64,000 bases of DNA, taken from positions 17,037,246 through 17,101,245 of the forward strand of contig OW203773.1 in NCBI GenBank assembly GCA_934045905.1, given 5' to 3'. Numbering within the stretch: the first letter of the stretch is position 1; each line of letters begins with the position of its first letter. Below the pieces are notes generated by a model that saw nothing but the letters and a program-made list of their open reading frames with translations, searched no databases and was not told the origin of the DNA. Position numbers and translations under genes: made by a program. The stretch comes from Leuctra nigra (taxonomy: Eukaryota > Arthropoda > Insecta > Plecoptera > Leuctridae). Of the stretch, positions 20,117 through 31,800 are shown one piece after another.

Positions 20117-20738
20117 AACGGAAGGGGTTGTAAGGGCACTGGATACATGCGAGACTCTCAGAGTGTTTTTTGAATTTCTTCTCAAGTCTAACAGAATTTT
20201 AATAAATCATAGAGTAACCCACATTTCTAACTAAATATACTAAATAATGCCGCACACTGGAGTACTTTCCGCCCTCTGGTGTAACTTTTAAGTGTTAAAT
20301 ACGGTTATTTTATTCGTATTTCACACTTAAAAGCCATATCAGAGGTCAGTATGTGGCATTATTTAGTTATATTGTGTTAGAAATGTGGGTTACTCATTAA
20401 TTTTTTTAAAATTCTGTTAGAGTAAAGAAAAAAAAGCACATTGAAGAACCGCTCGCGTCCTGTTTCCAGGACTCTTAAATTATTACCATGCTAATTCGTC
20501 GGTTTAGAACGTTTGGGGTTATAAGGGTGCTGGATACATGCATTCTGAAAGCTCCTCCTACTATTTACTGCCTGGTAACTCGGTGATCCTTTCTTTTAAT
20601 AAACACATTCTAAACTTTTGGAGTTGCCGGGCAGTTTAGAAAGGGTGGGGGGTTGGAGGAGCTGGGACTCTTAATAATCATCATGCTTATTCGTCGGTTT
20701 AGTATGTGGGGGGTTATAAGAGCTTTAGATACAGCCTT
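20084..20738 (+). repeat. three spaced copies of the rapsyn 3' end
   Basis: A 70-75 bp block that includes the stop codon (ttcgtcggtttag) and the following 3' UTR (tggatacatgc) occurs at about 20084-20158, 20469-20545 and 20668-20738, increasingly diverged. A foldback element lies between the first and second copies. Confidence 0.8.
20187..20421. mobile_element. foldback MITE carrying a poly-A signal
   Basis: Inverted arms of about 105 bp (tctaacagaatttt... at the left, complement at the right) around a short loop. The left arm contains AATAAA at 20201-20206, about 85 nt past the rapsyn stop codon, so the element may supply the gene's poly-A signal. Confidence 0.75.
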
Positions 20739-21599
20739 GGACAAAAATATTTCGCCATATGATTTCTTATGACGTTATGATTTTGATTTTGATTTATTTC
20801 ATATGAAGTCTTGGGATGTACTAAATGCTCGATTCATGACAGAGTTTGAAGTTTAGAAGCACAGGAAGCAATTTTTAAAAAACAATTGCACAATCATGTA
20901 TTATTTTTTTCTTCAAAAAGCGCAAACTAGAATTAAATAGTACCGTAATTGAGAAGTCAGTAAGGGTTAAATTCGTATTAAATAGCATGCAATGCTGACC
21001 TTTCTAGTTTGCGATTATGTTTATCTGTATCATGATTTGCTATGAGTCATCCATCGGCTATACAATCATGCTTACTTTAGAGTTTTATCACACTTAACCC
21101 TTCTAGCGACTTGTATATTATTAAGTAGAAAACAACAATTTCAAATGGTATCTTATGAACATTGTGTATTTATTGGTTCCTATATATCAGAGAATAGAAA
21201 AACAACAATTCCATTAAAAAATATTCTGAAAAACATGTGATTTTTATAGATACATCAATTTCTTTGAACTTAACAACAAACTTTAATGTTTTAATTATTC
21301 AGATAGGTAACTATATTTCGTGTAGTTTCCCTAAACTTAATCAGGTCCTAATGACATTTCATAAAAAGATGAAAACATCTTTTAAAAATAATACAAAATT
21401 ATCCTGTATAATTTGTATAATGAAAACATTAAAGTTTGTTGATAAGTTTAAAGAAATTTATTTTTAATTAAACATTGAATCCAAACTTACGAAATGAATT
21501 TTGGTAAATATGATTTTTTGTTTGAAAACTGTATAAAAAAACTGATAAAAACTGATGATGTTTTATGATGTTTTCGAACATTGTTGCCAGATAAATTAT
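20739..21599. other. intergenic, nothing recognised
   Basis: AT-rich intergenic sequence; a 76-codon ORF at 21237 has no recognisable features and is probably chance. Confidence 0.45.
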
Positions 21600-22562
21600 T
21601 AAATCTAAGCAAAGATAATTAAAGCAGGAAGATGTTTCATGTAATGTTAAAATCTGCCTGTGAGAATTGGCGAAAAAAATCAAAGACCCATGTCTCATAA
21701 TAAACCTCACCAATAGATGTCTCTGATTCAGTGGCGGCTATTTGGCTTTACAACAGGTGTTCAATTACATAGAAGGACGTAGAAGAAAGTACTCTAAGAG
21801 GAGAGCCCGCAGCAGATGCGGGGCCGGGGCGCATAACCCCGGATTTTTTTGTATCTTTAGTTTGAAATTGATGCATTTTTACGTCTTTTGGAGAGCAAAA
21901 TGATTATACAAAATATTTAACTTCCTACTTCCTGGATTAGGGAGCACTTTTAAATAATTTTCTTGGATGATCAGGTGTGCAATTGTCACACCTTGCACAC
22001 TGTAATAGCCGCCACTGCTCTGATTCATATATGTCTGTCTCTCTCCCACTTATGTTATTGGACTTCAAAACCCTCAAATACAATGTTGCAATGTCTATCT
22101 AATACAATTCACAGTTTACCTTGAAGTGTCCAAGCTAGTTCTGAAGTTGCTTCAAGTTTCATGGCTCTGGTAATCGTCATTTAATAATTAAATGTAACTT
22201 TTCATATACACAATTTTGAGCTGAATAAAATGCAATTGATCTCATGTCATTTCGTTATGTATTGAGAGAGAAATTTAATAAAATCTAAGCTATCATGGCA
22301 AAGAAACTTTTGTTTGCTATTTTTAAATTTTAGCAGGCTATGAAATATTTCATAAGAAAATGCTGGTAGAGATAGTTAAAAACAGTCTATGCACCTTGAT
22401 ATCTTGAAATACAGTGCTGCCAGAATGATCCCCAAACACAGAGACATCTATTGGTGAGGTTTATTATGAGACATGGGACTCTGTTTTTTTTCGCAAATTC
22501 TCACAGACAGATTTTAACATTACATGAACCATCTTCTTGCTTTAATTATCTTTGATCTAAGT
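21600..22562. mobile_element. element with about 125-bp inverted repeats
   Basis: Arms at about 21600-21727 and 22438-22562 are near-perfect inverted copies (left arm ends caatagatgtctctg). About 710 bp separate them, including the nested hAT at 21729-22017. Non-coding. Confidence 0.75.
21729..22017. mobile_element. nested hAT MITE
   Basis: Perfect 14-bp TIR CAGTGGCGGCTATT and perfect 8-bp target duplication CTCTGATT (21721-21728 and 22018-22025). 289 bp with a GC-rich internal palindrome (gggccggggcgc) and no ORF. Confidence 0.9.
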
Positions 22563-23139
22563 AACCATTTTCTATTCATAATTTTGAAACTTATTCAGCA
22601 CTGTACCACATTAGCGGGGGAATAGAATACACATGAATGTGCTCCATTTATTGAGTTATACGCTTTGACAACATTTTCTAAGTTTAAGTTGACTTTTCAT
22701 AACTTTAACATTCATTCCACGAATGGAGCCTTTTGCGTGGATTCTATCCCCCTTCTGTGACAGAGTAACTATTTTTATATTTGTCTGCATCAATACTGTG
22801 AAGTTCTTTCAAGTGATAAGTATGACCAGACTACAGCTTTGGTTCTAAAATTAAATTGAATTACATAGGTACTTGAAATGCAGTGGTAAATAGGACACGA
22901 AGAATTTCTTAAGTGTAATCACTTTTCTTTAGCTTCTCATTAGTTTTAATATTTCAAGTGCGTTATCAGAACTGTGCCAAAGATAAGTGAATGCGTTTGC
23001 TTCGTCTCATTTCATTTGAGGCAGTTGTTGTTTTTCATCTCTCTGGTTACACTAAACATATTGTTATCATCATTAACTACACGTATATATCTACATATAT
23101 GCCAGCTGTGCGTTCACATCTGTGCTTATCCTGCAGATG
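22563..23139. other. intergenic, nothing recognised
   Basis: AT-rich, no supported feature. Confidence 0.4.
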
Positions 23140-23637
23140 TTAGAGTTGGTCACGTGATGGTGTGCAGTTTCTGAACTGGTTCGATGCGAATTGTTCAGAA
23201 AAGAAAGATGTTTGAATGTCAATGATTTTTTGTCAATTGTCAGCAGGGCAAACAAGCGTATATTTTGTATTCGTTATTCTTTTGGTGAATGATAACCAAA
23301 CCAAATTTCCGTGCACCCATTATTGTTCATTCTGCCCAAAAATTTCTTAGAAGAATTCTGTATGATAAGTTAGAAACTTGGAAATCTTTTAGAATATTTT
23401 TTTTTTACAGAACTTTAAAGTTATAGTCTGAGCTTTCCCCTTTTTTGTACTATAAGAATGTAAAATTTGACAGAAAATATCGCATAAAAATGAGTCGCAC
23501 TATTTATTTATTCTTTTCCCCAAATACAATAGAAAAAAGAGTCATTTCGGCTCCACTTTCACTGAAACCTCTGTGAACGGCGATGGTGGGGGGGGGGGGG
23601 GGGGGGGGGGGGTAACATGACACGTGACCAACTCTAA
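23140..23637. mobile_element. MITE with 17-bp perfect TIR
   Basis: TTAGAGTTGGTCACGTG at the left and its exact complement at the right. AGATG flanks both sides, a possible short target duplication. Contains a long poly-G run (about 23587-23612). A YY1-like AAGATGGCGGC overlaps the right boundary. Confidence 0.8.
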
Positions 23638-25740
23638 GATGGCGGCTCAAGCACGTAGCGACAAAATGGACGCCGCCGGTTACAATTATTACACAGCACG
23701 ATGTCTCCTATAATGAACAGTATTCACTGCCACTTTGCACGGACTTTTTCATTGTGTCTAAAATAACTGTAGTGTGTATGATTGGAAATCATCAAATCGT
23801 TGACATTTAGGTCAGAATGTGTGGTTCGGTAGTTTAAATAATTCAATCATGATTTAATATTTAGGGAAGTATTGTTTCAGATTGTAATTTATTACCTGTT
23901 GTACAGAATTTTGAACACGGGTTGAAAATCTCAAAATGCTGGCACTAAAAATGTACTTAATTAATTATATACATTGTTAATATTATAATATATTTATTGT
24001 TATTATAGTTATATTTGAATGTAATTTTTTCTGTTCATTTTAGAACTATCTAACTAGTATAACTGGTTCTGATACAAAATGTTTTTTTCAGTAGAAATTC
24101 CATTAAATTGTTTGTGAGTCACAATTTCATTTAATGAGCATTTTGTTAATGATAGGTACTAAAAAGATTTTATGCATGTTATAATTAATTCAATTTTAAA
24201 GCAGAAAATTTGTTAAATACCAACCAGTATTAGTTATTATATAAGCGTGTATTTATTCTAACAAATATATTAATTTACAACAGTTCTTTAATTGTGTCCT
24301 TAAAACTATGTTTATGTCAAATTATGAATTATGATCATAGGCATCATATTTATTAAAAATTTACTGCTTTTAAAAGCTGAATTTATACGTAATATAAAAA
24401 TGTTAATGCAATCACCTAAATATTAAGAAAATGGACACTTTTGTAGATTATAAATTAATTAATCTGGTAGTATTATGTGCCAAATATTGTCATGCTGTTA
24501 TAATGGATGGACATTATCAACGTGTCTTCAGACATCACGCAGCTAGAACACAAGACACAATGCGCTAAAGTCTACACACATAAAAGTAAGTGAAGGAATG
24601 GAAGGTGGACAAAAACAAAGAACATTGCATCCGTGTACTATTTCTGTGCCACAGAGTCAGAGGTAGAAGGGCGGAAGTAAACGTTTTCGAATTTGCGATG
24701 CTCACTTTTGGAATTACGTAATCAAGCTTGTCAACATTACAAATGGCAGAATAACTTGTTTTAGAGCTCACCTAAAGAATCTGTGAAATTGACTGACTTT
24801 CTTTGTTTGCCATGAATATATTGCATAGGTTTTCCAATAGCCTGTTCGTTTATTGATATCTAGCAAGAACGGTGTCTTGGTTTCACTTGGAAATTGATTT
24901 TAAGTTTACTTCGCTTTACTGATTATCTGAGGAAGAAGCTGTGTTTAAGGTCTTTCATGCCTGTCCAATGCTCAGGTATCAATGCGTTCATTTATTAAAT
25001 AGGATACCACAAGATGACATGGCTAACATTGAATCTCAATAAAATAGTACCTTTTTGTCAGATAATTCTCAGCTATTATTGTTAACCTTGCATTTTATTC
25101 ATTCTTGACTCTTTGTTATGTGTGGACTTTAGCAAATTATTACTAGAAATTTTACAAAATACTCATGAATGTTTTAATTAATGGTGTTACGTTGAACGCA
25201 ACTTGAAATTGCAATAGAGCCATTGCAAATGATGATTGTTATTTAAACATAACTGTTTTGGGGGAAAATACTACTTATTTTATGAACATTATGATCAAAA
25301 TGCTAATAAATATTATGTATATTTTGTGATCATCAATTCTTGAACAATGTTATGTAATTGATGAAAGGTGGATTTGTTGGTAAATAAATTATTTAAAATT
25401 ACACTTTTTTGTTTTATTCCACCAACACTCAAGTCCGGTAAAGTAGGTAGCTAATTGTTTGGGACGTACTGCGGTAGGTATAATAATAATAATAATTTAA
25501 TATTGTATAAGGGAATTTACTATGCAATGTGATTTCAGAAAGTGGGAACAAGTTAATTTTTTTAAGAAAAGAAAAATTTGTAACATTTACAGGTTGTCTG
25601 TAAATTAATGCAAATTAATGGTTTGTTTTAAATGCATGTGTTGATTATAATAATTTTTTATCAGTCCTACGTAATTAATATTTATTTTTATTTATATAAG
25701 AAAAATTCAAAATATTACATTATTTCCATTTTGTATGTTA
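23638..25740. other. intergenic AT-rich stretch
   Basis: Very AT-rich; no ORF, RNA gene or repeat boundary that I can support. It separates the rapsyn-like gene from the anoctamin gene. Confidence 0.45.
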
Positions 25741-25748
25741 TTTCTAGG

Positions 25749-25803
25749 ATTATAACTCCACTATAACTATAGTGGAGTGGACTATAACTCCACTAATCCT
25801 AGG
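25749..25803. repeat. short compound palindrome
   Basis: Outer ctaggatta / taatcctag and an inner ACTCCACTAT / ATAGTGGAGT pair form a compact foldback, with ctataactccac repeated in direct orientation. Confidence 0.55.
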
Positions 25804-25899
25804 TTATTTTGTATAAAATTACTTTGAAGCCATGGCAGTTGAAAGTTTAGCGCCGATTTCACTGCCGTCTTGAAAGTTTTAAGAAATGTTCGATCGATT

Positions 25900-26225
25900 T
25901 TCAATCCAACCAAGTGGCGGTGAGATTCCAAGATGGCGGTAACGCCGTTAGACTGAATTTATTCGCGTGCAGCTAATAATAGTAATTATGGATTGATTTT
26001 TCATCGAACATTCATCTCGCCATACATATATCACGAATCAAGTGCCAAATTGTTCAATATGCATTGAGGTTAGTTATGTTACGATGTTATTTCCTTGTAG
26101 TTATCACTTTTCCGATTAACTTTTGTGGTTAAGGATGTCCGTTTGTAAAATGATTGTAGCTACGATTTTTATTCAGAAAACGTAATGTATACCGTACACA
26201 ATTCCTGAAGAAGTAGCTTCTTGTA
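25900..26225 (+). promoter_or_regulatory. putative anoctamin promoter and 5' UTR
   Basis: Region upstream of the first coding ATG. Contains a YY1-like CAAGATGGCGG (25929-25939) and a possible acceptor (ttccttgtag, ending about 26100) that would fit a split 5' UTR. An in-frame TAG at 26214-26216 precedes the ATG. The transcription start cannot be fixed. Confidence 0.4.
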
Positions 26226-26444
26226 ATGGAGGACGGATCTCCGGAAGAGTTCTATACCCCGAGTAATAGTGGCGATCGCGATGGGATATTGCCGCAAGCG
26301 AATGCGCAAGAATCCAACGGGGAAACTCCGCTGCGATCCACGCAGAGACCGGTGACGATAGCGGGGGTCGCGGCTGCGGCGAGTGGCCTGCGACATTCGG
26401 CGAGAGTCGGGGATGTCGAGTCGCGAGAAGATCGAAATAATCTG
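26226..26444 (+). CDS. anoctamin exon 1 (start codon)
   Basis: ATG at 26226 with an in-frame stop 12 nt upstream; donor gtaagt at 26445; 73 codons, ends phase 0. Encodes an acidic, low-complexity cytosolic N-terminus with no domain. It is joined to exon 2 by phase and order only; an intervening small exon cannot be excluded. Confidence 0.65.
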
Positions 26445-28856
26445 GTAAGTTTGACAGATGAGATGACAGAGACGGCCAAGTCAATTTACCCTAATACACA
26501 GTCGTCAGATAAGTGCAAATAGGCAGGAATTACCTACACTAGACCTTCTTGCAATAGCTTGCAGTGTTTATTCTTGGTTTTCCTCAGTCAAGAGGCAAAT
26601 GTTGGGAAGGTTCCATAGCTAATAGTAGGCCCCAACTGTCTCCTTCTCATCGTACATCCTACCTATTCTGCCGTACCAACCATAAAGCACCCAAGTGACA
26701 TTTTTGAAAATATGGAGTTATATGTATCGTTGGAATCAGCAGATCATTTCCTATCTATTGTGCTCGTTAAGAAAGCCCTAAGTCATCTTTCAATGGGTCA
26801 AAACATGGTTTGAAGTTGTAGGTGTTAAAAATGCCGTCAGTACAAAGGTAAAAGCACCCAAGTGACTAATCTTACTTATAGTTACCCAGTTCTGTCTGTC
26901 TATCTGTGTGTGTGTGTGTGTCAGGAACGGTTGCGCGCTTCGATTTGACATCGGTATTTATTGAAAACTATAACTAAGATGGAGGCGTTTTTTGCCATCA
27001 TGTCTAAAATTACATCTTCTGCCTTTTGTGAATAAATTAATAACCGAAACTCACCTAAGACGAGCACCTTATCCTTTTGTAATTATAATAAATTCATTAT
27101 AAGATACTAAGCACATGACATTAAAAACGTCATCTCGGCAAGAAACTTCAAATGTTATTTTTCTTATTTTCTCTTGCTCTGAATTTCGTAGGCCGTGAAC
27201 ATGATCAAACCTAAGTCGATGGAGTTATATTATACATTTTCTTGGGAAATAATTTTCCTTCGTTTCTTATTTACTAAGAGTGGTGTGTATTGAGTCATGT
27301 AAGCGACGTCAAGTTACTGTTGGTAATGTTTTAAACATCAATGCTTCAATTTTTACATTGCATACTGATAGGTACCTTAGAGGCAGATGGGCGGAAGTCA
27401 ATTTCAATGATTCTTAAAGTGATCTCAAAAACCAGTAATTCTGAGCTGAATTCTTCATCCAATCATATTTGTAATGGTGACATGGGCCATTCTGTAAGGG
27501 TACCGATACTTCAATTTATAACTGTATTTGTTAACATCAGTCAAATGGTAGGTACTTATAGAGCTTGATTACCATTCCAAAAGTGTGCACTGAGAAATCC
27601 AAAACATATGACCTTCCGCTCTTATACATACCTCTGACCTCAGAGAAACGGATATAATGAACATTCATAGTTTGCACGAGCTTCATTTGTTTTTCATCAA
27701 CAATGTAAAAAAGTAAATTTCAACCATTTTACAGATGTCAAGTCGATTAATGCTAATTATAAGCGGTTAATCAAAGATATTTGGTATATGAGGTGGTTTT
27801 ATACCCATAAGAATTTCTTCTGCAGTTTATTGCACAGGTAACCATTATATCACCACAATACCGAAACACAGATTGACAGCCGTTCTGACACTTTACACCA
27901 ATATGGCCTCTCAACAATGAGATGATGTCACGTGCAAACTATGAATTGGTATCACAAATAAAGAATGTGTCGTGTGTATCGGGTCACGATATCAACTTCA
28001 CCTATATTTTAACTGCGCATTATGCCACTATACATTTTCTTAATTTTTCTTACTAATACTCATGGTCATAGTTTACATTTGAAGACTTATGTAATTGATT
28101 TACCATAATAGGTATGATTAAATTGCCTTCCTTTGTACCTCATTTACGTATTTTGTTAGGCATTTGGTATGCTAATTACGTAAAGTGTGTATTAACGACG
28201 CACAATCTGCTGACAAATATTGCTGTCGTTTTATATTTACGCATACCTCAGTGGTGCGCATTGGTCATGTTATACATGACGGGACCCTCTAGTACTATAG
28301 AGTTACTATGGGGAGATGGGGCTTTTTAAACGAGTAACGACACCAGAAAAATCAGGTCGATGCATTTTGTGTATGAACATGTGTGAACATGTGTATGAAC
28401 ATGCACAAACCTCAAATGTCAGATGATATGAAAAAGGAAAATCATCTTCATTTAGTCACATTAGTTGGCTTGTTTTGACGGCCCCATTTTTAAAAAACTT
28501 GAGTTCCAAATTTAGGATTCGAAAAAAATTGGGGAACAGTAGTATTTGGTAAAAAAATTATCTATTATCTATCTAGTGGAGCGGTCGCTCCACGCCAGCC
28601 AAGTCGTACGGCGCGCGCACACTCTCATTTAAAAAGGCTGGAGCAACCCACTTTTACTGTAAGCATCAAAGTGGCATTTTCGGCCTACTGGATCTTAAAA
28701 TTGGGAAATCTCACATTGTTGCGAAATATCTTAATTTCGAGCTATGGCCCACCCTACTACATATACCAAATTTGGGCCCAATAGGTTACGCCCTTTGCGA
28801 GCTAAAGGGCAGTGAAAACAGTGTTTTAGGGCGGTTTTCATAATAATAATAATCTC

Positions 28857-28895
<39 letters not shown>

Positions 28896-31800
28896 CTCCT
28901 GGAATTCAAATCCGGTAACAAGGCCACAGCCTAAACGGCTGAACCGATTGATCTCACATTTTTACCATGTGTGCACTTTTGGCGTCTGATTTAACCTTCA
29001 CCCCATGAATTTTTTGTGCCGCCATTTTGAAACCGGAAGTGACGTCATATCTCAACAACGGCTAAACTGATTGGAACGAAATTTGCGCCAAACGATTCAG
29101 ACGGTCATCTATATGCATTATCAGTAGCAAAAGACTAAAAATTATGTTAACGAAACCGGAAATGACGTCATGAAATTTGAAATACATCGATTGGCATTTC
29201 GGCAACAAAGATTGATCCGATTATTTTGATATTTATGTAACGTATGTACTTTTGATATCTCATTTGAGTTGTTATAAAACCAACCGGAATCCGCCATTTT
29301 GAAACCGGTAGTGACATCATATCTTAATAACGGCTAAATAGATTTGAACGAAACCAGCGCCAAACAATTTAGACGGTCAACTTTATGTATTATCAACAAT
29401 AATATTTGCAGTTTCTTATAGCAAAACCGGAAATGACGTCACACATTTGAAAAATCTCACAAATTTACATTTTGATACAATAAACACTATTTGAGACAGC
29501 TTATAATAAGATGTTATCATGTGTAAATTAAAATTCAAGGGGTCAGAGATTTCAGCCGCCATTTTGAAACCGGAAGTAACGTCGTATCTCGAAAACTGGT
29601 ATACCGATCAGTACGAAACTAGCGCCAAATGATTCGGAAGGCCATCTTAATGTAATAGGAACAGTCAAACTAGAATGTTCTTATTTATGAGCCCGGAAAT
29701 GAAGTAATTCAAATTTAAAAATTATTGTATTCCCCATTCTATACAATGAATACATATTCAGAAAGCCTAAAATGATACACATTAATTGTAGATATAAATT
29801 CTATGTGGCAGTGCAGTAAGTTTAGCAGCCATTTTGAAAACCGATGTGTATGCCATATCTCGGAACTGGGTTGACCGATTGTAATGAAACCTTTGCTATT
29901 CTTCACGAAAGACTATATGAATATATAACAGATTTTCATTAGTAGTAACCAAATCGTAAATGGCGATTTTTTTTAAAGAATTTAGTAATTGTTCATTTCA
30001 TATGTGTCACAAGTTGTAAGAATAAACTAAAAAAAGGAGTGATATCCCCATAAAAAACACTTCGTGTAAAAATACCAGCCAAGTCTCTTCAACTAAAAAA
30101 AAATATATGAAATCTAAAAATTCTGCACTGAAAAGTATTGATATCAAAAAATTTGCCAAGTCAAAACTTTATTTGAAAATCAAAAAATACTTGGCGCATC
30201 GATTTTTTTGAGAATTATAGGTATACTATATGTATATGTATATTTGATGTATATTTTATATCTGGCCTATACTTCTAAGCTATTTATATACACGATGCGC
30301 CAAGTATTTTTTGATTTTCAAATAAAGTTTTGACTTGGCAAATTTTTTGATATCAATACTTTTCTGTGCAGAATTTTTAGATTTCATATATTTTTTTTAG
30401 TTGAAGAGACTTGGCTGGTATTTTTACACGAAGTGTTTTTTATGGGGTTACAATTACCTAGATAAATATTTTTTATCTTTATCTATTATCTAGATGATTT
30501 CTTTGAAATTTATCTATTATCTTTATCTAGATAAAAATAAAATTATCTAATCACAACACTGATAACAATACTCCAGTAAAGAGCCCTAAGGCCAAAAAAG
30601 GGTTAAGGGATGATAATGCCATATTTTTTTCGTCATATTCAGATAAAGCACAACATTTCATGTCACCTAGCACTTTAAAAAAATATTAAAAGTTAATGTT
30701 AAGGCATGGCAGAGATTGAAACACGTTTTGTCAATTTCTCGGAACAAGGTTTGTGAAGGTGCTTTATGGTTGGTAGGGCAGTATTCTTCATCATCATCTC
30801 CCTATCATTAAAATTATTCATCCGTGAACATTACGGCTTAGTTACAGACAGTGATCTGTTTCCTTAACCAATTACATTGTATGCAATTTAAATGCAAGTA
30901 GGTAGCCTAAAATTAATTGGGATGGGATGTGCTAATGTAGTTTAATTTTTGAACCACAAATGCAGTGTTAAATTTAAAGGTATAGTACGGCCAGCGAGCG
31001 TGGAGAATCTCCTTTCATAAGATGAGCAGTATTGTTCGACCCTTGTTCGACAGTTCAGCTCTGACAAGATACAACTCTTTTTATGACCTGCCACCCCTTC
31101 CACCTACACTGTTGCCATTTTAAACAACTTTCCTGGAATTTTAAAAGCCAACTGCATTGAAAGATATTTGGCACCACAACAAAACAACCCTGTCCCGATT
31201 ACCTGCAGTGGTTGAGAGATATTTACAACCGGGCACGCGTCAAAACACTCCGGATTACAAGCTAAGCCCATTGTTGAATTTTGCACAGCGTTTGGTGAAC
31301 TTTCTCTACGCTCGCTGGGTGTACTGTACACATGGATGAATAATTGGTCAATAATGTTGTCATTTAACCAGTTGAGTACCTACTGACTAGCTGTTGAGTG
31401 ACATTTTATTATTGAGTGCGCAAGCAGGCTTAAACACGGGACACATTGTCAAGTAAAAGCAGAGAGCTGAGTGAAGAGCAGCTCTCTCATTGGCTGACCG
31501 CTGTCAAGTGACCTTACTTGCCTCTTTGCTATTCGCTCATGAGTCATGATCGAGCAAGCAGCTCTGGAGTAACTTGACAGTGTGTCAGTGTTTTAGACAG
31601 TTGGCATTTAAGTGTCGTGGAACCTCACTATGGCAAGGGTACCTAGTAGAAATAGGTGTGAAGTAGGTAGCTTAGTATCTAGTAGTAGAAAGTAGAAAGT
31701 ACCTATAGTAGAAAGGTGCCTAGGTAACTGGGCCTATCTTTGATAATTTACAATTCCTACTTTGACAAAAACTATCATTCTATAGAAAAAAACTTTGCAA

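Noticed and set aside
26173..26484. Minus-strand ORFs over anoctamin exon 1
   Set aside because: Shadows of the GC-rich coding exon; no splice or start support.
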